From Streptomyces sp. NBC_00557 (GTDB lineage Bacteria; Actinomycetota; Actinomycetes; Streptomycetales; Streptomycetaceae), in the NCBI RefSeq assembly GCF_036345995.1, contig NZ_CP107796.1, positions 2,046,001-2,110,000 of the forward strand: a stretch of 64,000 bases of DNA, given 5' to 3'. Positions 46,517 through 55,469 of the stretch are shown here, in pieces (positions within the stretch are counted from its first letter, which is position 1; each line of letters starts with the position of its first letter). A program made the translations under genes and the position numbers. The notes under the pieces were generated by a model. That model did no database searches. It saw nothing but the letters and a program-made list of their open reading frames with translations, and was not told the DNA's origin.

Positions 46517-46951
46517 GATGCGGACCTTCCCCCAGTTAATTTCCGTGTGTCGTCCGGTGACGAGCCCGCGAACGGTGGCGCAACGCAATTCGAGCGGGTT
46601 TTCCGGAAATCGCGTTTTCCCTTCACGGGTCGCCATGAGGCTAACTTCACCAACCGCGGGCGGGCAAACTTCTGTTTGTTATCAGGCCTGATCAGCGACC
46701 GTTTTCAGGCTTGCCTTCCACCCCGGCCGGGTTCCGCGCGACCGGCCGTGCCCCACTCCGACGGTCAATTTTCGGCCAGCCTCGGATAACCCCGGGCCGG
46801 AGATCGCGACGCCATTCGTGCGTCCGGCGGCGGGGCCGCCTGTAGCCTGCATGCGTCCGAAATCCGTCACCCGCCGACAGGAAAACCAAAAAGGCCGGTA
46901 AAGAGATTCTCACAGGCGCGGCAACGACCGAGGGCAGGGAAGGGGGAACGC
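46517..46951. promoter_or_regulatory. divergent promoter region between methyltransferase and LysR genes
   Basis: This 435-base, comparatively AT-rich stretch holds no convincing ORF. A perfect palindrome ATCAGGCCTGAT lies at 46681-46692, and TTTTCAGGCTTGCC lies 17 bases further as a half-like copy. This is the natural place for LysR binding and for the cluster promoter. Confidence 0.55.
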
Positions 46952-47866
46952 GTGTATCGCAACCTGGATGTCGGTCAGCTCCGCACGCTGGTGACCATCG
47001 TGCGCACGGGGGGTTTCCGGCGGGCCGCCAAGGCCCTGTCCCTCACCCAGCCGGCCGTGAGCCAGCACATACGGCGCCTGGAGGCCGTACTGGGCGGCCC
47101 GGTCTTCGCCAGCACCGGCCGTCGGCTCGAACTCACCGACGCCGGACGGGAGTTGTACCACTACGCCTGCCGGCTGGTCGCGCTCAACGACGAGGCCGCC
47201 GACCGGATCAGCGCGGCGGAGCACCCGGCCCGCGTGGACATCGGCGTCTCCCCCTACCTGGAGGGCGCCCTTCCCGAATTCCTCGCCGCGCTCGTGGAGT
47301 TGATGCCGCGGATCCGCCCGACCGTGCACACCGGCCTGAGCGATCCGCTGGCCGCCCGGGTGACCGCCGGGGAGCTCGACCTCGCCCTGGTGCTGCGGCC
47401 GGCCCGCGATCCCGGGTCCCGTCCGGTCGGCGCGGTGCCGCTCGCCTGGTACGGCAGCCTGCCCTCCCCCGCCTCCGGTTCCGTGCCGATCGCCCTGTGC
47501 GGCGAGCCGTGCAGCCTGCGCCGGCACGTCCTGGCCGCGCTCACCGCCCAGGAACGGCCCTGGCACCTGGCCTACGAGGGCCCCGACGTCCCCGGACTGC
47601 GCGCCGCGGTCGCCGCCGGCCTGGGCCTGACCTGTCTGCCCGCGCACAGCCCCGACTCGGCGACCGCGCCCCGGCCGCTCCCCGAGACCCTGCCGCCGCT
47701 GCCCGCCCCGGACCCGGTCCCGATGTCCCTCGCCGTCGCACCGGCCACCGGCGCCGCCCTCGCGGACGCGGCCTTCTTCGCCGCCCGCCGCACCCTGCGC
47801 CCGTACCTCACCACCGACCCGCCCTCCGCAGCCCGCCCGCCCCTGCCGGCAGCCGCCACGAGCTGA
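46952..47866 (+). CDS. LysR family transcriptional regulator, probable cluster regulator
   Basis: A 304-residue protein with an N-terminal winged HTH (LRTLVTIVRTGGFRRAAKALSLTQPAVSQHIRRLE) and a periplasmic-binding-like effector domain. The C-terminal 20 residues are Pro/Ala-rich. GTG 46952 follows AGGGGGAA. It is divergent from the methyltransferase and ligase operon, the classical arrangement for a LysR activator of the adjacent operon. Confidence 0.9.
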   Translation: MYRNLDVGQLRTLVTIVRTGGFRRAAKALSLTQPAVSQHIRRLEAVLGGPVFASTGRRLELTDAGRELYHYACRLVALNDEAADRISAAEHPARVDIGVSPYLEGALPEFLAALVELMPRIRPTVHTGLSDPLAARVTAGELDLALVLRPARDPGSRPVGAVPLAWYGSLPSPASGSVPIALCGEPCSLRRHVLAALTAQERPWHLAYEGPDVPGLRAAVAAGLGLTCLPAHSPDSATAPRPLPETLPPLPAPDPVPMSLAVAPATGAALADAAFFAARRTLRPYLTTDPPSAARPPLPAAATS

Positions 47867-48360
47867 CCGGAGCGGCGCGCGGACGACGGCGCCGCGAACA
47901 CCCGGCTACGGCTGCCGCACCTTCATGCCGGCTGATACGGCGCCTTTGGTGAGCGGAACGCGGCAACCCCCCGCCGCCCCGGCCGAAGCCGTGGGTCAGC
48001 GCCTGCGCCAGGGCTCCGGGGAGTGCTCGTACACCGTGCTCCGGTGCGGACTGGCTGCTGAACGCGTGAGAAGGGGGGCGCCGCGGCCGGGCGTCGTCGC
48101 ACATGCGTCGCCGCGGCGTTCGATGCACGCTGGTGGGGGCGAGGAGTTCTCGCGTGGGCAACCTGCGTGCGCGACGACCCTGCCGTCCCGGTGCGGCCCG
48201 GAATCAGGGGGAGCTCGGGGACCGGCCTTCGGGTGGTGAGCCGCCCTTGCGGAGGGTCGCGCAGGTACCCGGGGCGCGCCCGGAGGCGGTCCGGTGCAAA
48301 GCCTCCCATCGCCGGGTCGTCCCTCGCTGACCGGCAGGCGGCACAGGGGAAGGAAGCGCG
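47867..48360. other. 494-base gap, no gene recognised
   Basis: ORFs in this stretch are low-confidence shadows without ribosome sites or recognisable domains. The last 20 bases hold the AGGGGAAGGAAG ribosome site of the following SDR gene. It probably marks the edge of the biosynthetic cluster. Confidence 0.5.
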
Positions 48361-49047
48361 ATGGAGATCAGAGGATCGACCGCCCTGGTGACGGGCGCCA
48401 ATCGCGGCATCGGCCACGCGTTCGCCCGCGCACTGATCGCGCGGGGAGCAGCGAAGGTCTACGCAGGCGTCCGCGACCCGGCGAGCGTGACCGACGAGGA
48501 CCTCAGTCCGCTGCGTCTGGACGTCACCGTGCCCGATGAGGTCGCCGCGGCGGCCGCGACCGCCCGTGATGTCACCATCGTGATCAACAACGCGGGCGTC
48601 GGAGGATTCGAGACCGGGCTGCTGAGCGGTTCCTTCGACGGCGCACGCCAGGCGATGGAGACCAACTACTTCGGCACCTGGGCCGTCTCCCGGGCCTTCG
48701 CTCCGGTACTGGCGCGCAACGGCGGCGGCGCACTGATCAACATGCTGTCGGTCGCCTCCTGGGCCTCCCGGCCGGACTTTCCCGGGTACGCGGCCTCCAA
48801 GGCGGCCCAGTGGTCCTTGACGGGCGCGCTGCGGGAAGGCCTGCGCGAGCAGGGAACCCTCGTGATCGGAGTCCACGCCGGTTTCGTGGAGACGGATCTC
48901 AGCTCCTTCACGGACGCACCGAAGGCGAGTGCGGAAGACGTCGCGGAGCAGACCATGGAGGCCCTGGCGAACGACCGGGCCGAAGTCCTCACCGACGAGC
49001 GCACCCGGCAGGTCAAGCATGCTCTGTCGCAACCGGTCGAACGGTGA
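48361..49047 (+). CDS. SDR family oxidoreductase
   Basis: This 228-residue SDR has the cofactor motif TGANRGIG (residues 11-18), NNAG near 78, the serine in SVASWASRPDFPG and the catalytic YAASK. Only one base separates stop TGA 49045-49047 from a run of purines, and the next SDR gene follows after 126 bases. The ribosome site is strong. The substrate is unknown. Confidence 0.9.
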   Translation: MEIRGSTALVTGANRGIGHAFARALIARGAAKVYAGVRDPASVTDEDLSPLRLDVTVPDEVAAAAATARDVTIVINNAGVGGFETGLLSGSFDGARQAMETNYFGTWAVSRAFAPVLARNGGGALINMLSVASWASRPDFPGYAASKAAQWSLTGALREGLREQGTLVIGVHAGFVETDLSSFTDAPKASAEDVAEQTMEALANDRAEVLTDERTRQVKHALSQPVER

Positions 49048-49173
49048 GGAGACGCCGGCCCGGCCCGGCGGGGCCGCCGGCACAGGATCGCCGCCTGGTT
49101 CCTGCCCCAGCTCGACGAGGTGCTGGACCCGTCCTTTGGACGACCCCGGCAACACCACAGCGCGGGAGGAATC

Positions 49174-49932
49174 ATGACGGTTGAGCCGCCTGCGGGGTAC
49201 GGATCCCGCGACCAGGCCCTGCACGGGCAGACCCTCGTCGTCATCGGCGGGAGCGCGGGCATCGGGCTGGCGACCGCACGGCTCGCCCGTACCCAGGGCG
49301 CCGGCGTGGTCCTCACCGGCCGGAGCCCTGAACGGCTGCACACCGCTGCCAAGGAGGCAGACGCCCTCAGCACCGCGGCCTTCGACGCCCATGACCCGGT
49401 GCAGCTCGAACGGTTCTTCCAGCAGCTGCCGGGGCCGATCGACCACGTGATGGTCACCGCGGGTGGCCCGTCCTACGGGCGCCTCCTGGACATGGACGCC
49501 GATCAGGCGCGCCGGGCGATCAGCGACCACATGGTGCTCGCCCTCGAGGTCGCGCGGCACTGCGCCGGCACCGTACGGCCGGGCGGCACGCTGCTGCTCA
49601 TGGGCGGCACGGGAGCCCGCCGCGTCCGGGCCGCCCTCGGTGTCGCCCCCGCGGTCACCGCCGCGACGCCCGCGTTCACGGCCAGTCTCGCTCTCGAGCT
49701 CGCACCGGTCCGGGTGAACCTGATCGCCGCCGGCTTCGTGGACACGCCGTTGTCGGCCCGGCTCCTCGGCGACGGACTCGAGGCCCGCCGCGAGGAGCTG
49801 CGCGCCATGCTGCCGATCGGCCGCGTCGTCGTACCCGAGGACGTGGCGGCTCTCGCCGTGCACATCATGACCAACACCGCGCTCACCGGTGCGACCTTCG
49901 ACGTCGACGGAGGCCAGCAACTCGTCGGCTGA
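49174..49932 (+). CDS. SDR family protein lacking the YxxxK catalytic motif
   Basis: This 252-residue protein has an SDR fold: GGSAGIG at about residues 25-31 and TAGGPSYG. At the place of the catalytic tyrosine/lysine it reads APAVTAATPAFTASLALELAP, with no Tyr or Lys. The C-terminal NLIAAGFVDTPLS and TGATFDVDGGQQL are typical. A GGAGG ribosome site lies 3-7 bases before the ATG. Homologues I recall share this degeneration, so it may be a natural variant family rather than a recent mutation. It may bind cofactor without classical catalysis. Confidence 0.85.
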   Translation: MTVEPPAGYGSRDQALHGQTLVVIGGSAGIGLATARLARTQGAGVVLTGRSPERLHTAAKEADALSTAAFDAHDPVQLERFFQQLPGPIDHVMVTAGGPSYGRLLDMDADQARRAISDHMVLALEVARHCAGTVRPGGTLLLMGGTGARRVRAALGVAPAVTAATPAFTASLALELAPVRVNLIAAGFVDTPLSARLLGDGLEARREELRAMLPIGRVVVPEDVAALAVHIMTNTALTGATFDVDGGQQLVG

Positions 49933-50029
49933 GCCGCACGTCGACGGTGGACACACGCCGGCCATCGCGGTGCCCCGGGATTGTGTGCTCCGGACTCGAC
50001 CGCGGTTACGGGACCGGGGAACCCGCAGG

Positions 50030-51358
50030 TCACAGGCCCTTCGCGGCCGGCTCCAAAATCGCCACGCACTCCACGTGATGCGTCATCGGAAACAGATCGA
50101 ACGCCCGCAGCGTCCGCACCCGGTACCCGCCCTCGCGGAAGTACGCCAGGTCGCGGGCCAGGGCGGCGGGGTCGCAGGCCACGTAGGCGATGCGGCGGGC
50201 GCCCAGGGAGGCGAGGTGGGCGACCGTGGTGCGGCCGGCGCCGGCGCGGGGCGGGTCGAGGACGATCAGGTCGACCTCGGTGATGCCGGTGCGCGGGAGG
50301 ACCGACTCGACCTTGCCCTGCTCGATGCGGACCCGCGGGAAGTCGGCGAGGTTGTGCCGCGCGTCCTCCACCGCCCGCTTGCCGGACTCGATGCCGAGGA
50401 CCGCGCCCTTCTCACCCAGCCGGTCGGCCAGCGCGCCCGCGAACAGGCCCACTCCGCAGTACAGGTCGAGGGCCGTCTCGCCCTTGCGCGGCAGCAGGCC
50501 CTGCATGACCGCCGTCACCAGGGTGTCCGCGGCCTTCGGGTGGACCTGCCAGAAGCCGCCGCCTCCGACCCGGTGGGTACGGCCGTCGGCGCGTTCGCGG
50601 ACGAAGGGGCGGCCGTGGACGCGGTGCACCCCGCCGGTCTTCTCGTCGACGCGGAGGACCGAGACCGGCTTGTCCAGCTCCACCAGCGGCAGGCGGGCGC
50701 CGGGCCGCGGGGTCAGGATCACCTGGCGGTCCTGGGAGCCGGTGGCCGCGATGGCCTCGACCGACTCCATGCCGGTCCAGTCCCGCCGCTCGATGCCCAG
50801 CTCGCTGACGCCCTGCGCCGCGATCATGCAGTGGTCGATGCGCTCGATCTCGTGCGAGCGGTGGCGGCGCAGGCCCGCGTGGCCCTCGGCGTCGACGGCG
50901 TACTGGACGCGGGTGCGCCACTGCGGCACCTGCCCGGCGGGCAGCTTGTCGCCCTCGGCCGGGACCACCGTGCCGTCCCAGCCCGCCTCCTCGGGGGTGA
51001 GGCCGGCCAGCCGCTGGAGCTGTTCGGCGATCACCTCGGCCTTCAGGCGGCGCTGGGCGCCCGGCTTGGCGTGCTGCCAGTCGCAGCCGCCGCAGCGGCC
51101 CGGCCCGGCGAAGGGGCAGGGGGCCTCGATGCGGTCCTTGGAGGCATCGAGGATCCGTACGGCGTCCGCGCGCAGGAAGCGGGCGCCCTCCTCGCCCTCG
51201 GTCACCCGGGCCACCACCCGCTCGCCGGGCAGTGCGTGCCGGACGAAGAGCACCTGGCCCTCGGCCGTGCGCGCGATGCAGTGCCCGCCGTGGGCGACCG
51301 GGCCGATCTCGACCTCGTACTCCGCCCCGACCAGCGACTTCTTCTCTTCTGCCTGCAT
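50030..51358 (-). CDS. TrmA/RlmD-family RNA (uracil-5-)methyltransferase
   Basis: A 442-residue enzyme. The N-terminal TRAM domain (about 1-65) is followed by an iron-sulfur cluster region (PCPFAGPGRCGGCDWQH), then the SAM domain with DLYCGVGLFAGAL, DPPRAGAGR and the catalytic CDPAALARD. The family methylates uridine C5 in rRNA or tRNA; which RNA is not clear. ATG 51358 has GGAG about 10 bases upstream. Confidence 0.9.
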   Translation of the reverse strand: MQAEEKKSLVGAEYEVEIGPVAHGGHCIARTAEGQVLFVRHALPGERVVARVTEGEEGARFLRADAVRILDASKDRIEAPCPFAGPGRCGGCDWQHAKPGAQRRLKAEVIAEQLQRLAGLTPEEAGWDGTVVPAEGDKLPAGQVPQWRTRVQYAVDAEGHAGLRRHRSHEIERIDHCMIAAQGVSELGIERRDWTGMESVEAIAATGSQDRQVILTPRPGARLPLVELDKPVSVLRVDEKTGGVHRVHGRPFVRERADGRTHRVGGGGFWQVHPKAADTLVTAVMQGLLPRKGETALDLYCGVGLFAGALADRLGEKGAVLGIESGKRAVEDARHNLADFPRVRIEQGKVESVLPRTGITEVDLIVLDPPRAGAGRTTVAHLASLGARRIAYVACDPAALARDLAYFREGGYRVRTLRAFDLFPMTHHVECVAILEPAAKGL

Positions 51359-51535
51359 GGCGGGGTGACTCCAGATCGGGAAACGGGGAAGGCCGGACAA
51401 CAGCCCACCAGTCTACGTGGCTGCCGTCCGGCCGTTGACCACAGGCCGGGCTCGGCGGCTCGGCGGCCCAGCACCCGGGCACCCTGGTCCGGCACCCCGG
51501 AGAACCCGGGCCCGGCACCCGGGCCCGGTGCCGGC

Positions 51536-53587
51536 TCACTCCTTCGCCGCCGACGCCTCCTTCGGCCGCTCCCCCGCCGGACCGCGTCGTACGGCGCCCG
51601 GGGCGCTCCACTCCTGCCGCCTGCGGGCCCGCACCTTGGCCGCCTCGGAGGACGCCAGCTGGTACGGCACGGAGGTGACCATCACGCCGGGCGTGAACAG
51701 CAGCCGGCCCTTCAGGCGCAGGGCGCTCTGGTTGTGCAGCAGGTGCTCGTACCAGTGGCCGACGACGTACTCGGGGATGATCACCGAGACGGCGTCGCGC
51801 GGGGACTCCTTGCGCAGGCTCTTGACGTACTCGATCACCGGGCGGGTGATCTCGCGGTACGGGGAGTCCAGGACCTTCAGCGGCACGTCGATGCCGCGCC
51901 GCTCCCACTCCTCGCGCAGCGCCTTGGTCTCGGCCGGGTCGACGTTGACCGTGAGCGCCTCGAGGGTGTCGGTACGCATCAGCTTGGCGTAGGCCAGGGC
52001 GCGCAGGGTGGGGCGGTGGATCTTGGAGATGAGCACCACCGAGTGCACCCGCGAGGGCCGGACCATGTCGTCGGCCGGGTCGTCCGGAGCGGCGAGTTCC
52101 TCGGCGACCCGGTCGTAGTGCTTACGGATCCCGGTCATCGTCGCGTAGAAGATGCACATGCCGAGGACGGCCACCCAGGCGCCGTGCGTGAACTTGGTGA
52201 CCAGCACGACGACCAGCACCAGGCCGGTCAGGCAGGCGCCGAACGCGTTGATCGCGCGGGAGCGCATCATGTGGCGGCGCTTGGACTGGTCCTGCTCGAC
52301 CGCGAGGTGGCGGTTCCAGTGCCGGACCATGCCGGTCTGGCTGAGCGTGAAGGACACGAACACACCGACGATGTACAGCTGGATCAGCCGCGTGGAGTCG
52401 GCGCCGTACAGGACGGTCAGCAGGGCCGCGGCGCCGGCGAGCAGCACGATGCCGTTGGAGAAGGCGAGCCGGTCGCCGCGGGTGTGCAGCTGGCGCGGCA
52501 GGTAGCGGTCCTGGGCGAGGATCGAGCCGAGCAGCGGGAAGCCGTTGTACGCCGTGTTGGCCGCGAGGAACAGCACCAGCGCCGTCGCCGCCGCGAGGAC
52601 GACGAACAGGAAGCTGCCCTTGCCGAAGACGGCCTCGGCGACCTGGGAGATCACCGGGTTCTGGACGTAGCCGGAGCCCAGCGCGTGGCCGTGGTTGATC
52701 AGGTCGGTGGCCGGGTTCTCGGCCATGCGGACCTTGGTCGACACCGCGAAGCCGATGATGCCGCAGAACATGGTGACGGCCAGCAGGCCCATGAGGGCCA
52801 GCGTGGTCGCCGCGTTCTTCGACTTGGGCTTGCGGAAGGCCGGGACGCCGTTGGAGATCGCCTCGACGCCGGTGAGCGCGGCACAGCCGGAGGAGAAGGC
52901 CCGCAGCAGCAGGAAGACCAGCGCGAAGCCCGCGAGGCCCTGGTGCTCGGCCCTGATGTGGTAGTCGGCGCTCGGGGCCCGCATGGTGTCCCCGAGGACC
53001 AGGGCGCGGACCAGGCCCCACGCGATCATGACGAAGACGCCGCCGACGAACACGTACGTCGGGATCGCGAAGAGCTTCCCGGACTCCTTCACGCCCCGCA
53101 GGTTCATCAGCGTCAGCAGCACGATCACGGCGACCGCGCACAGCACCTTGTGCTGGACCACGAAGGGGAGGGCCGAGCCGAGGTTCTCGATGCCGGAGGC
53201 GATCGAGACGGCCACCGTCATGACGTAGTCCACGAGCAGGGCGCTGGCGACCGTCAGACCCGCCTTGTCGCCCAGGTTGGTCGTGGCGACCTCGTAGTCG
53301 CCGCCGCCGCTCGGGTAGGCGTGGACGTTCTGCCGGTAGGAGGCGACCACGGTGAACATCAGGACCACGACCGCGACGGCGATCCACGGGCTGAAGTGGT
53401 ACGCCGACACGCCCGCGATGGACAGGACCAGCAGGACCTCGCCCGGTGCGTAGGCGACGGAGGACAGCGGGTCGGAGGCGAAGACGGGGAGTGCGATGCG
53501 CTTCGGCAGGAGCGTTTCGCCCAGCCGGTCACTGCGCAGTGCGCGCCCGATCAGAATCCGTTTGGGCACGTCGGTCAGTTTGGACAC
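51536..53587 (-). CDS. APC-superfamily transporter, KimA-like probable potassium importer
   Basis: A 683-residue protein with about 12 membrane helices and a ~190-residue cytosolic tail. The opening helices (LPVFASDPLSSVAYAPGEVLLVLS; SYRQNVHAYPSGGGDYEVA) resemble KimA/YdaO of Bacillus, a K+:H+ symporter controlled by c-di-AMP. The tail has the UspA-like character of that family. Two TrkA-type K+-regulatory proteins are divergently encoded 0.4 kb away, which supports potassium transport. GTG 53587 has TACGAT eight bases upstream and no ribosome site, so it is probably leaderless. Confidence 0.85.
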   Translation of the reverse strand: MSKLTDVPKRILIGRALRSDRLGETLLPKRIALPVFASDPLSSVAYAPGEVLLVLSIAGVSAYHFSPWIAVAVVVLMFTVVASYRQNVHAYPSGGGDYEVATTNLGDKAGLTVASALLVDYVMTVAVSIASGIENLGSALPFVVQHKVLCAVAVIVLLTLMNLRGVKESGKLFAIPTYVFVGGVFVMIAWGLVRALVLGDTMRAPSADYHIRAEHQGLAGFALVFLLLRAFSSGCAALTGVEAISNGVPAFRKPKSKNAATTLALMGLLAVTMFCGIIGFAVSTKVRMAENPATDLINHGHALGSGYVQNPVISQVAEAVFGKGSFLFVVLAAATALVLFLAANTAYNGFPLLGSILAQDRYLPRQLHTRGDRLAFSNGIVLLAGAAALLTVLYGADSTRLIQLYIVGVFVSFTLSQTGMVRHWNRHLAVEQDQSKRRHMMRSRAINAFGACLTGLVLVVVLVTKFTHGAWVAVLGMCIFYATMTGIRKHYDRVAEELAAPDDPADDMVRPSRVHSVVLISKIHRPTLRALAYAKLMRTDTLEALTVNVDPAETKALREEWERRGIDVPLKVLDSPYREITRPVIEYVKSLRKESPRDAVSVIIPEYVVGHWYEHLLHNQSALRLKGRLLFTPGVMVTSVPYQLASSEAAKVRARRRQEWSAPGAVRRGPAGERPKEASAAKE

Positions 53588-53748
53588 GAGAGAGGATCGT
53601 AGGCCTTCGAACGGGCACACGCCCACCCGGCATCGCGGATCTGCCTCACGAGTGAACTCGGAGGCGCGGTGAACTGCGGATTCCGTGGTCCGCGCGCTCC
53701 CCGTGCCTAGATGGCAAACCCCGTACGTCATCGCACCTCGGAGGACCC

Positions 53749-53907
53749 ATGCCCGCCACCGCGGAGCTGATCGGGGCGACCCTCGCCCTCCTCGGCCTCG
53801 GAATCCTGACCCTGTGCAGCGTGCGCAGCATCACGCGCCGGAGCCCGTCCCCGATGATCCCCGAGCCGATCGCCGACGCTGCTCACGCGCATGATCACGG
53901 ACGGTGA
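53749..53907 (+). CDS. 52-residue single-span membrane protein with His-rich tail
   Basis: A short ORF with a very good ribosome site (GGAGG then ACCC before the ATG at 53749). Residues 5-22 form one hydrophobic helix (ELIGATLALLGLGILTL), followed by a basic stretch with RR and a C-terminal HAHDHGR ending. It stands between the KimA-like gene and trkA genes, so it may be an accessory peptide, but no homologue is recognised. A TAGATG box occurs at 53707-53712. Confidence 0.65.
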   Translation: MPATAELIGATLALLGLGILTLCSVRSITRRSPSPMIPEPIADAAHAHDHGR

Positions 53908-54019
53908 TCACTCGACGGCCCGCACGGGGGTGCCCACCGCCACGCGTCCTGTGTAGCTTTGGGCCTCGGTCTGAGACCCTGATGCTGAGCAGTAACTTTT
54001 GGACATCGGAAGGACGGTC

Positions 54020-54691
54020 GTGCACATCGTCATCATGGGCTGCGGAAGAGTGGGTTCCGCTCTTGCCCAGACCCTGGAGCAACAGGGCCACACGGTCGCC
54101 GTGATCGACCAGGACCCCACCGCCTTCCGCCGGCTGGGCCCGGGCTTCGGGGGCCGCCGGGTCACCGGGGTCGGCTTCGACCAGGACACGCTGCGCGAGG
54201 CGGGCATCGAGGAGGCCGGCGCCTTCGCCGCCGTCTCCAGCGGCGACAACTCCAACATCATCTCCGCGCGCGTGGCCCGCGAGATGTTCGGCGTGGAGAA
54301 CGTGGCCGCCCGCATCTACGACCCGCGCCGCGCCGAGGTCTACCAGCGCCTGGGCATCCCCACGGTGGCCACGGTCCGCTGGACCGCCGACCAGATGCTG
54401 CGCCGGCTGCTGCCCTCCGGCGCCGAGCCGCTGTGGCGCGACCCCACCGGCGGAGTGCAGCTCGCCGAGGTGCACGCCTCCACGAAGTGGGTCGGGCACA
54501 AGATCAGCAAGCTGCAGGAGGAGACGGGCGTCCGCGTGGCGTTCCTGACCCGCCTCGGCGAGGCGATCCTGCCGACCTCGCAGACGGTGCTGCAGGAGGG
54601 CGACCTCGTGCATGTGATGATGCGGTCGGACGACGTGGACAAGGTCGAGGCGGCGTTCGCCCAGGGCCCGGAAGAGGAGAGCGGTCACTGA
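54020..54691 (+). CDS. TrkA-type potassium uptake regulatory protein (RCK), first copy
   Basis: This 223-residue protein has an N-terminal NAD-binding RCK_N domain (MGCGRVGSALAQTL, DQD at the end of strand 2) and an RCK_C domain (about 135-215). It starts with GTG at 54020 behind GGAAGGA. Its stop overlaps the next gene start (TGATG). The pair probably forms a hetero-oligomeric gating ring that senses nucleotide or c-di-AMP. Confidence 0.9.
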   Translation: MHIVIMGCGRVGSALAQTLEQQGHTVAVIDQDPTAFRRLGPGFGGRRVTGVGFDQDTLREAGIEEAGAFAAVSSGDNSNIISARVAREMFGVENVAARIYDPRRAEVYQRLGIPTVATVRWTADQMLRRLLPSGAEPLWRDPTGGVQLAEVHASTKWVGHKISKLQEETGVRVAFLTRLGEAILPTSQTVLQEGDLVHVMMRSDDVDKVEAAFAQGPEEESGH

Positions 54692-55365
54692 TGAGGGTCG
54701 CCATTGCCGGAGCCGGCGCCGTCGGCCGCTCGATCGCGGCCGAGCTGCTGGAGAACGGGCACGAGGTCCTGCTCGTGGACAAGGCCCCGACCGCCATCTC
54801 GGTGGAGCGGGTGCCGCAGGCTGAGTGGCTGCTGGCCGACGCCTGTGAGATCACGTCCCTGGACGAGGCGGCGCTGCAGCGCTGCAACGTCGTCATCGCC
54901 GCGACCGGCGACGACAAGGTCAACCTGGTCGTCTCGCTGCTCGCGAAGACCGAGTACGGCGTCCCGCGCGTCGTCGCCCGCGTCAACAACCCGAAGAACG
55001 AGTGGCTGTTCAACGAGGCCTGGGGCGTGGACGTGGCCGTCTCCACCCCGCGTCTGATGTCGGCCCTGGTCGAGGAGGCGGTGAGCGTCGGCGACCTGGT
55101 GCGCCTGCTCCGCTTCAGCCACGGCGACGCCAACCTCGTCGAACTGACCCTCCCCGAGGAGTCGGCGCTGGCCGGGACCCAGGTGGGCGACGTCCGCTGG
55201 CCCGAGGACACCTCCCTGGTCACCATCATCCGCGGCACCCGCGTGCTGACCCCGTCCAAGGAGGACTCCCTGGAGCCGGGCGACGAGCTGCTGTTCGTGG
55301 CCGCTCAGGCCCGTGAGGAGCAGCTGGAGGAGCTGCTGTCGGTGCGGCGCGACGACGAGGCCTGA
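54691..55365 (+). CDS. TrkA-type potassium uptake regulatory protein (RCK), second copy
   Basis: A 224-residue RCK_N/RCK_C protein with GAGAVGRSIAAEL and the VDKAP strand-2 end. The domain plan matches the upstream copy, but the sequence is clearly divergent. It is translationally coupled to the first copy. The last codons and stop lie within a 33-bp tandem duplication. Confidence 0.9.
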   Translation: MRVAIAGAGAVGRSIAAELLENGHEVLLVDKAPTAISVERVPQAEWLLADACEITSLDEAALQRCNVVIAATGDDKVNLVVSLLAKTEYGVPRVVARVNNPKNEWLFNEAWGVDVAVSTPRLMSALVEEAVSVGDLVRLLRFSHGDANLVELTLPEESALAGTQVGDVRWPEDTSLVTIIRGTRVLTPSKEDSLEPGDELLFVAAQAREEQLEELLSVRRDDEA

Positions 55366-55413
55366 CCGGCACCGGGAAACCGCGAAGACGAGGCCCGGCC
55401 GGCGCCGGGAAAC
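55348..55413. repeat. 33-bp tandem duplication spanning the second trkA stop codon
   Basis: CGCGACGACGAGGCCTGACC... (55348-55380) is followed directly by a copy with a few mismatches (55381-55413). The first copy contains the gene's TGA; the second has lost it. Confidence 0.8.
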
Positions 55414-55418
55414 CGGAA

Positions 55419-55449
55419 AAGGGCGCCCTTTCACCGAAAGGGCGCCCTT
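55419..55449. terminator. bidirectional hairpin terminator between convergent trkA and DUF3159 genes
   Basis: A perfect 14-bp stem (AAGGGCGCCCTTTC and its complement) with a 3-base loop lies between two convergent genes. The GAAA/TTTC edges give short A/T runs. Confidence 0.85.
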
Positions 55450-55469
55450 CGTCGTCGTACGGCTGCCGG

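Noticed and set aside
46692..46913. Short minus-strand ORFs in the LysR/methyltransferase gap, one with a signal-like start
   Set aside because: There is no ribosome site, they overlap the likely regulatory region, and their composition is not protein-like after ~20 residues.
47923..49965. 680-codon minus-strand ORF across the gap and the two SDR genes
   Set aside because: It is antisense to two genes with intact SDR motifs and ribosome sites.
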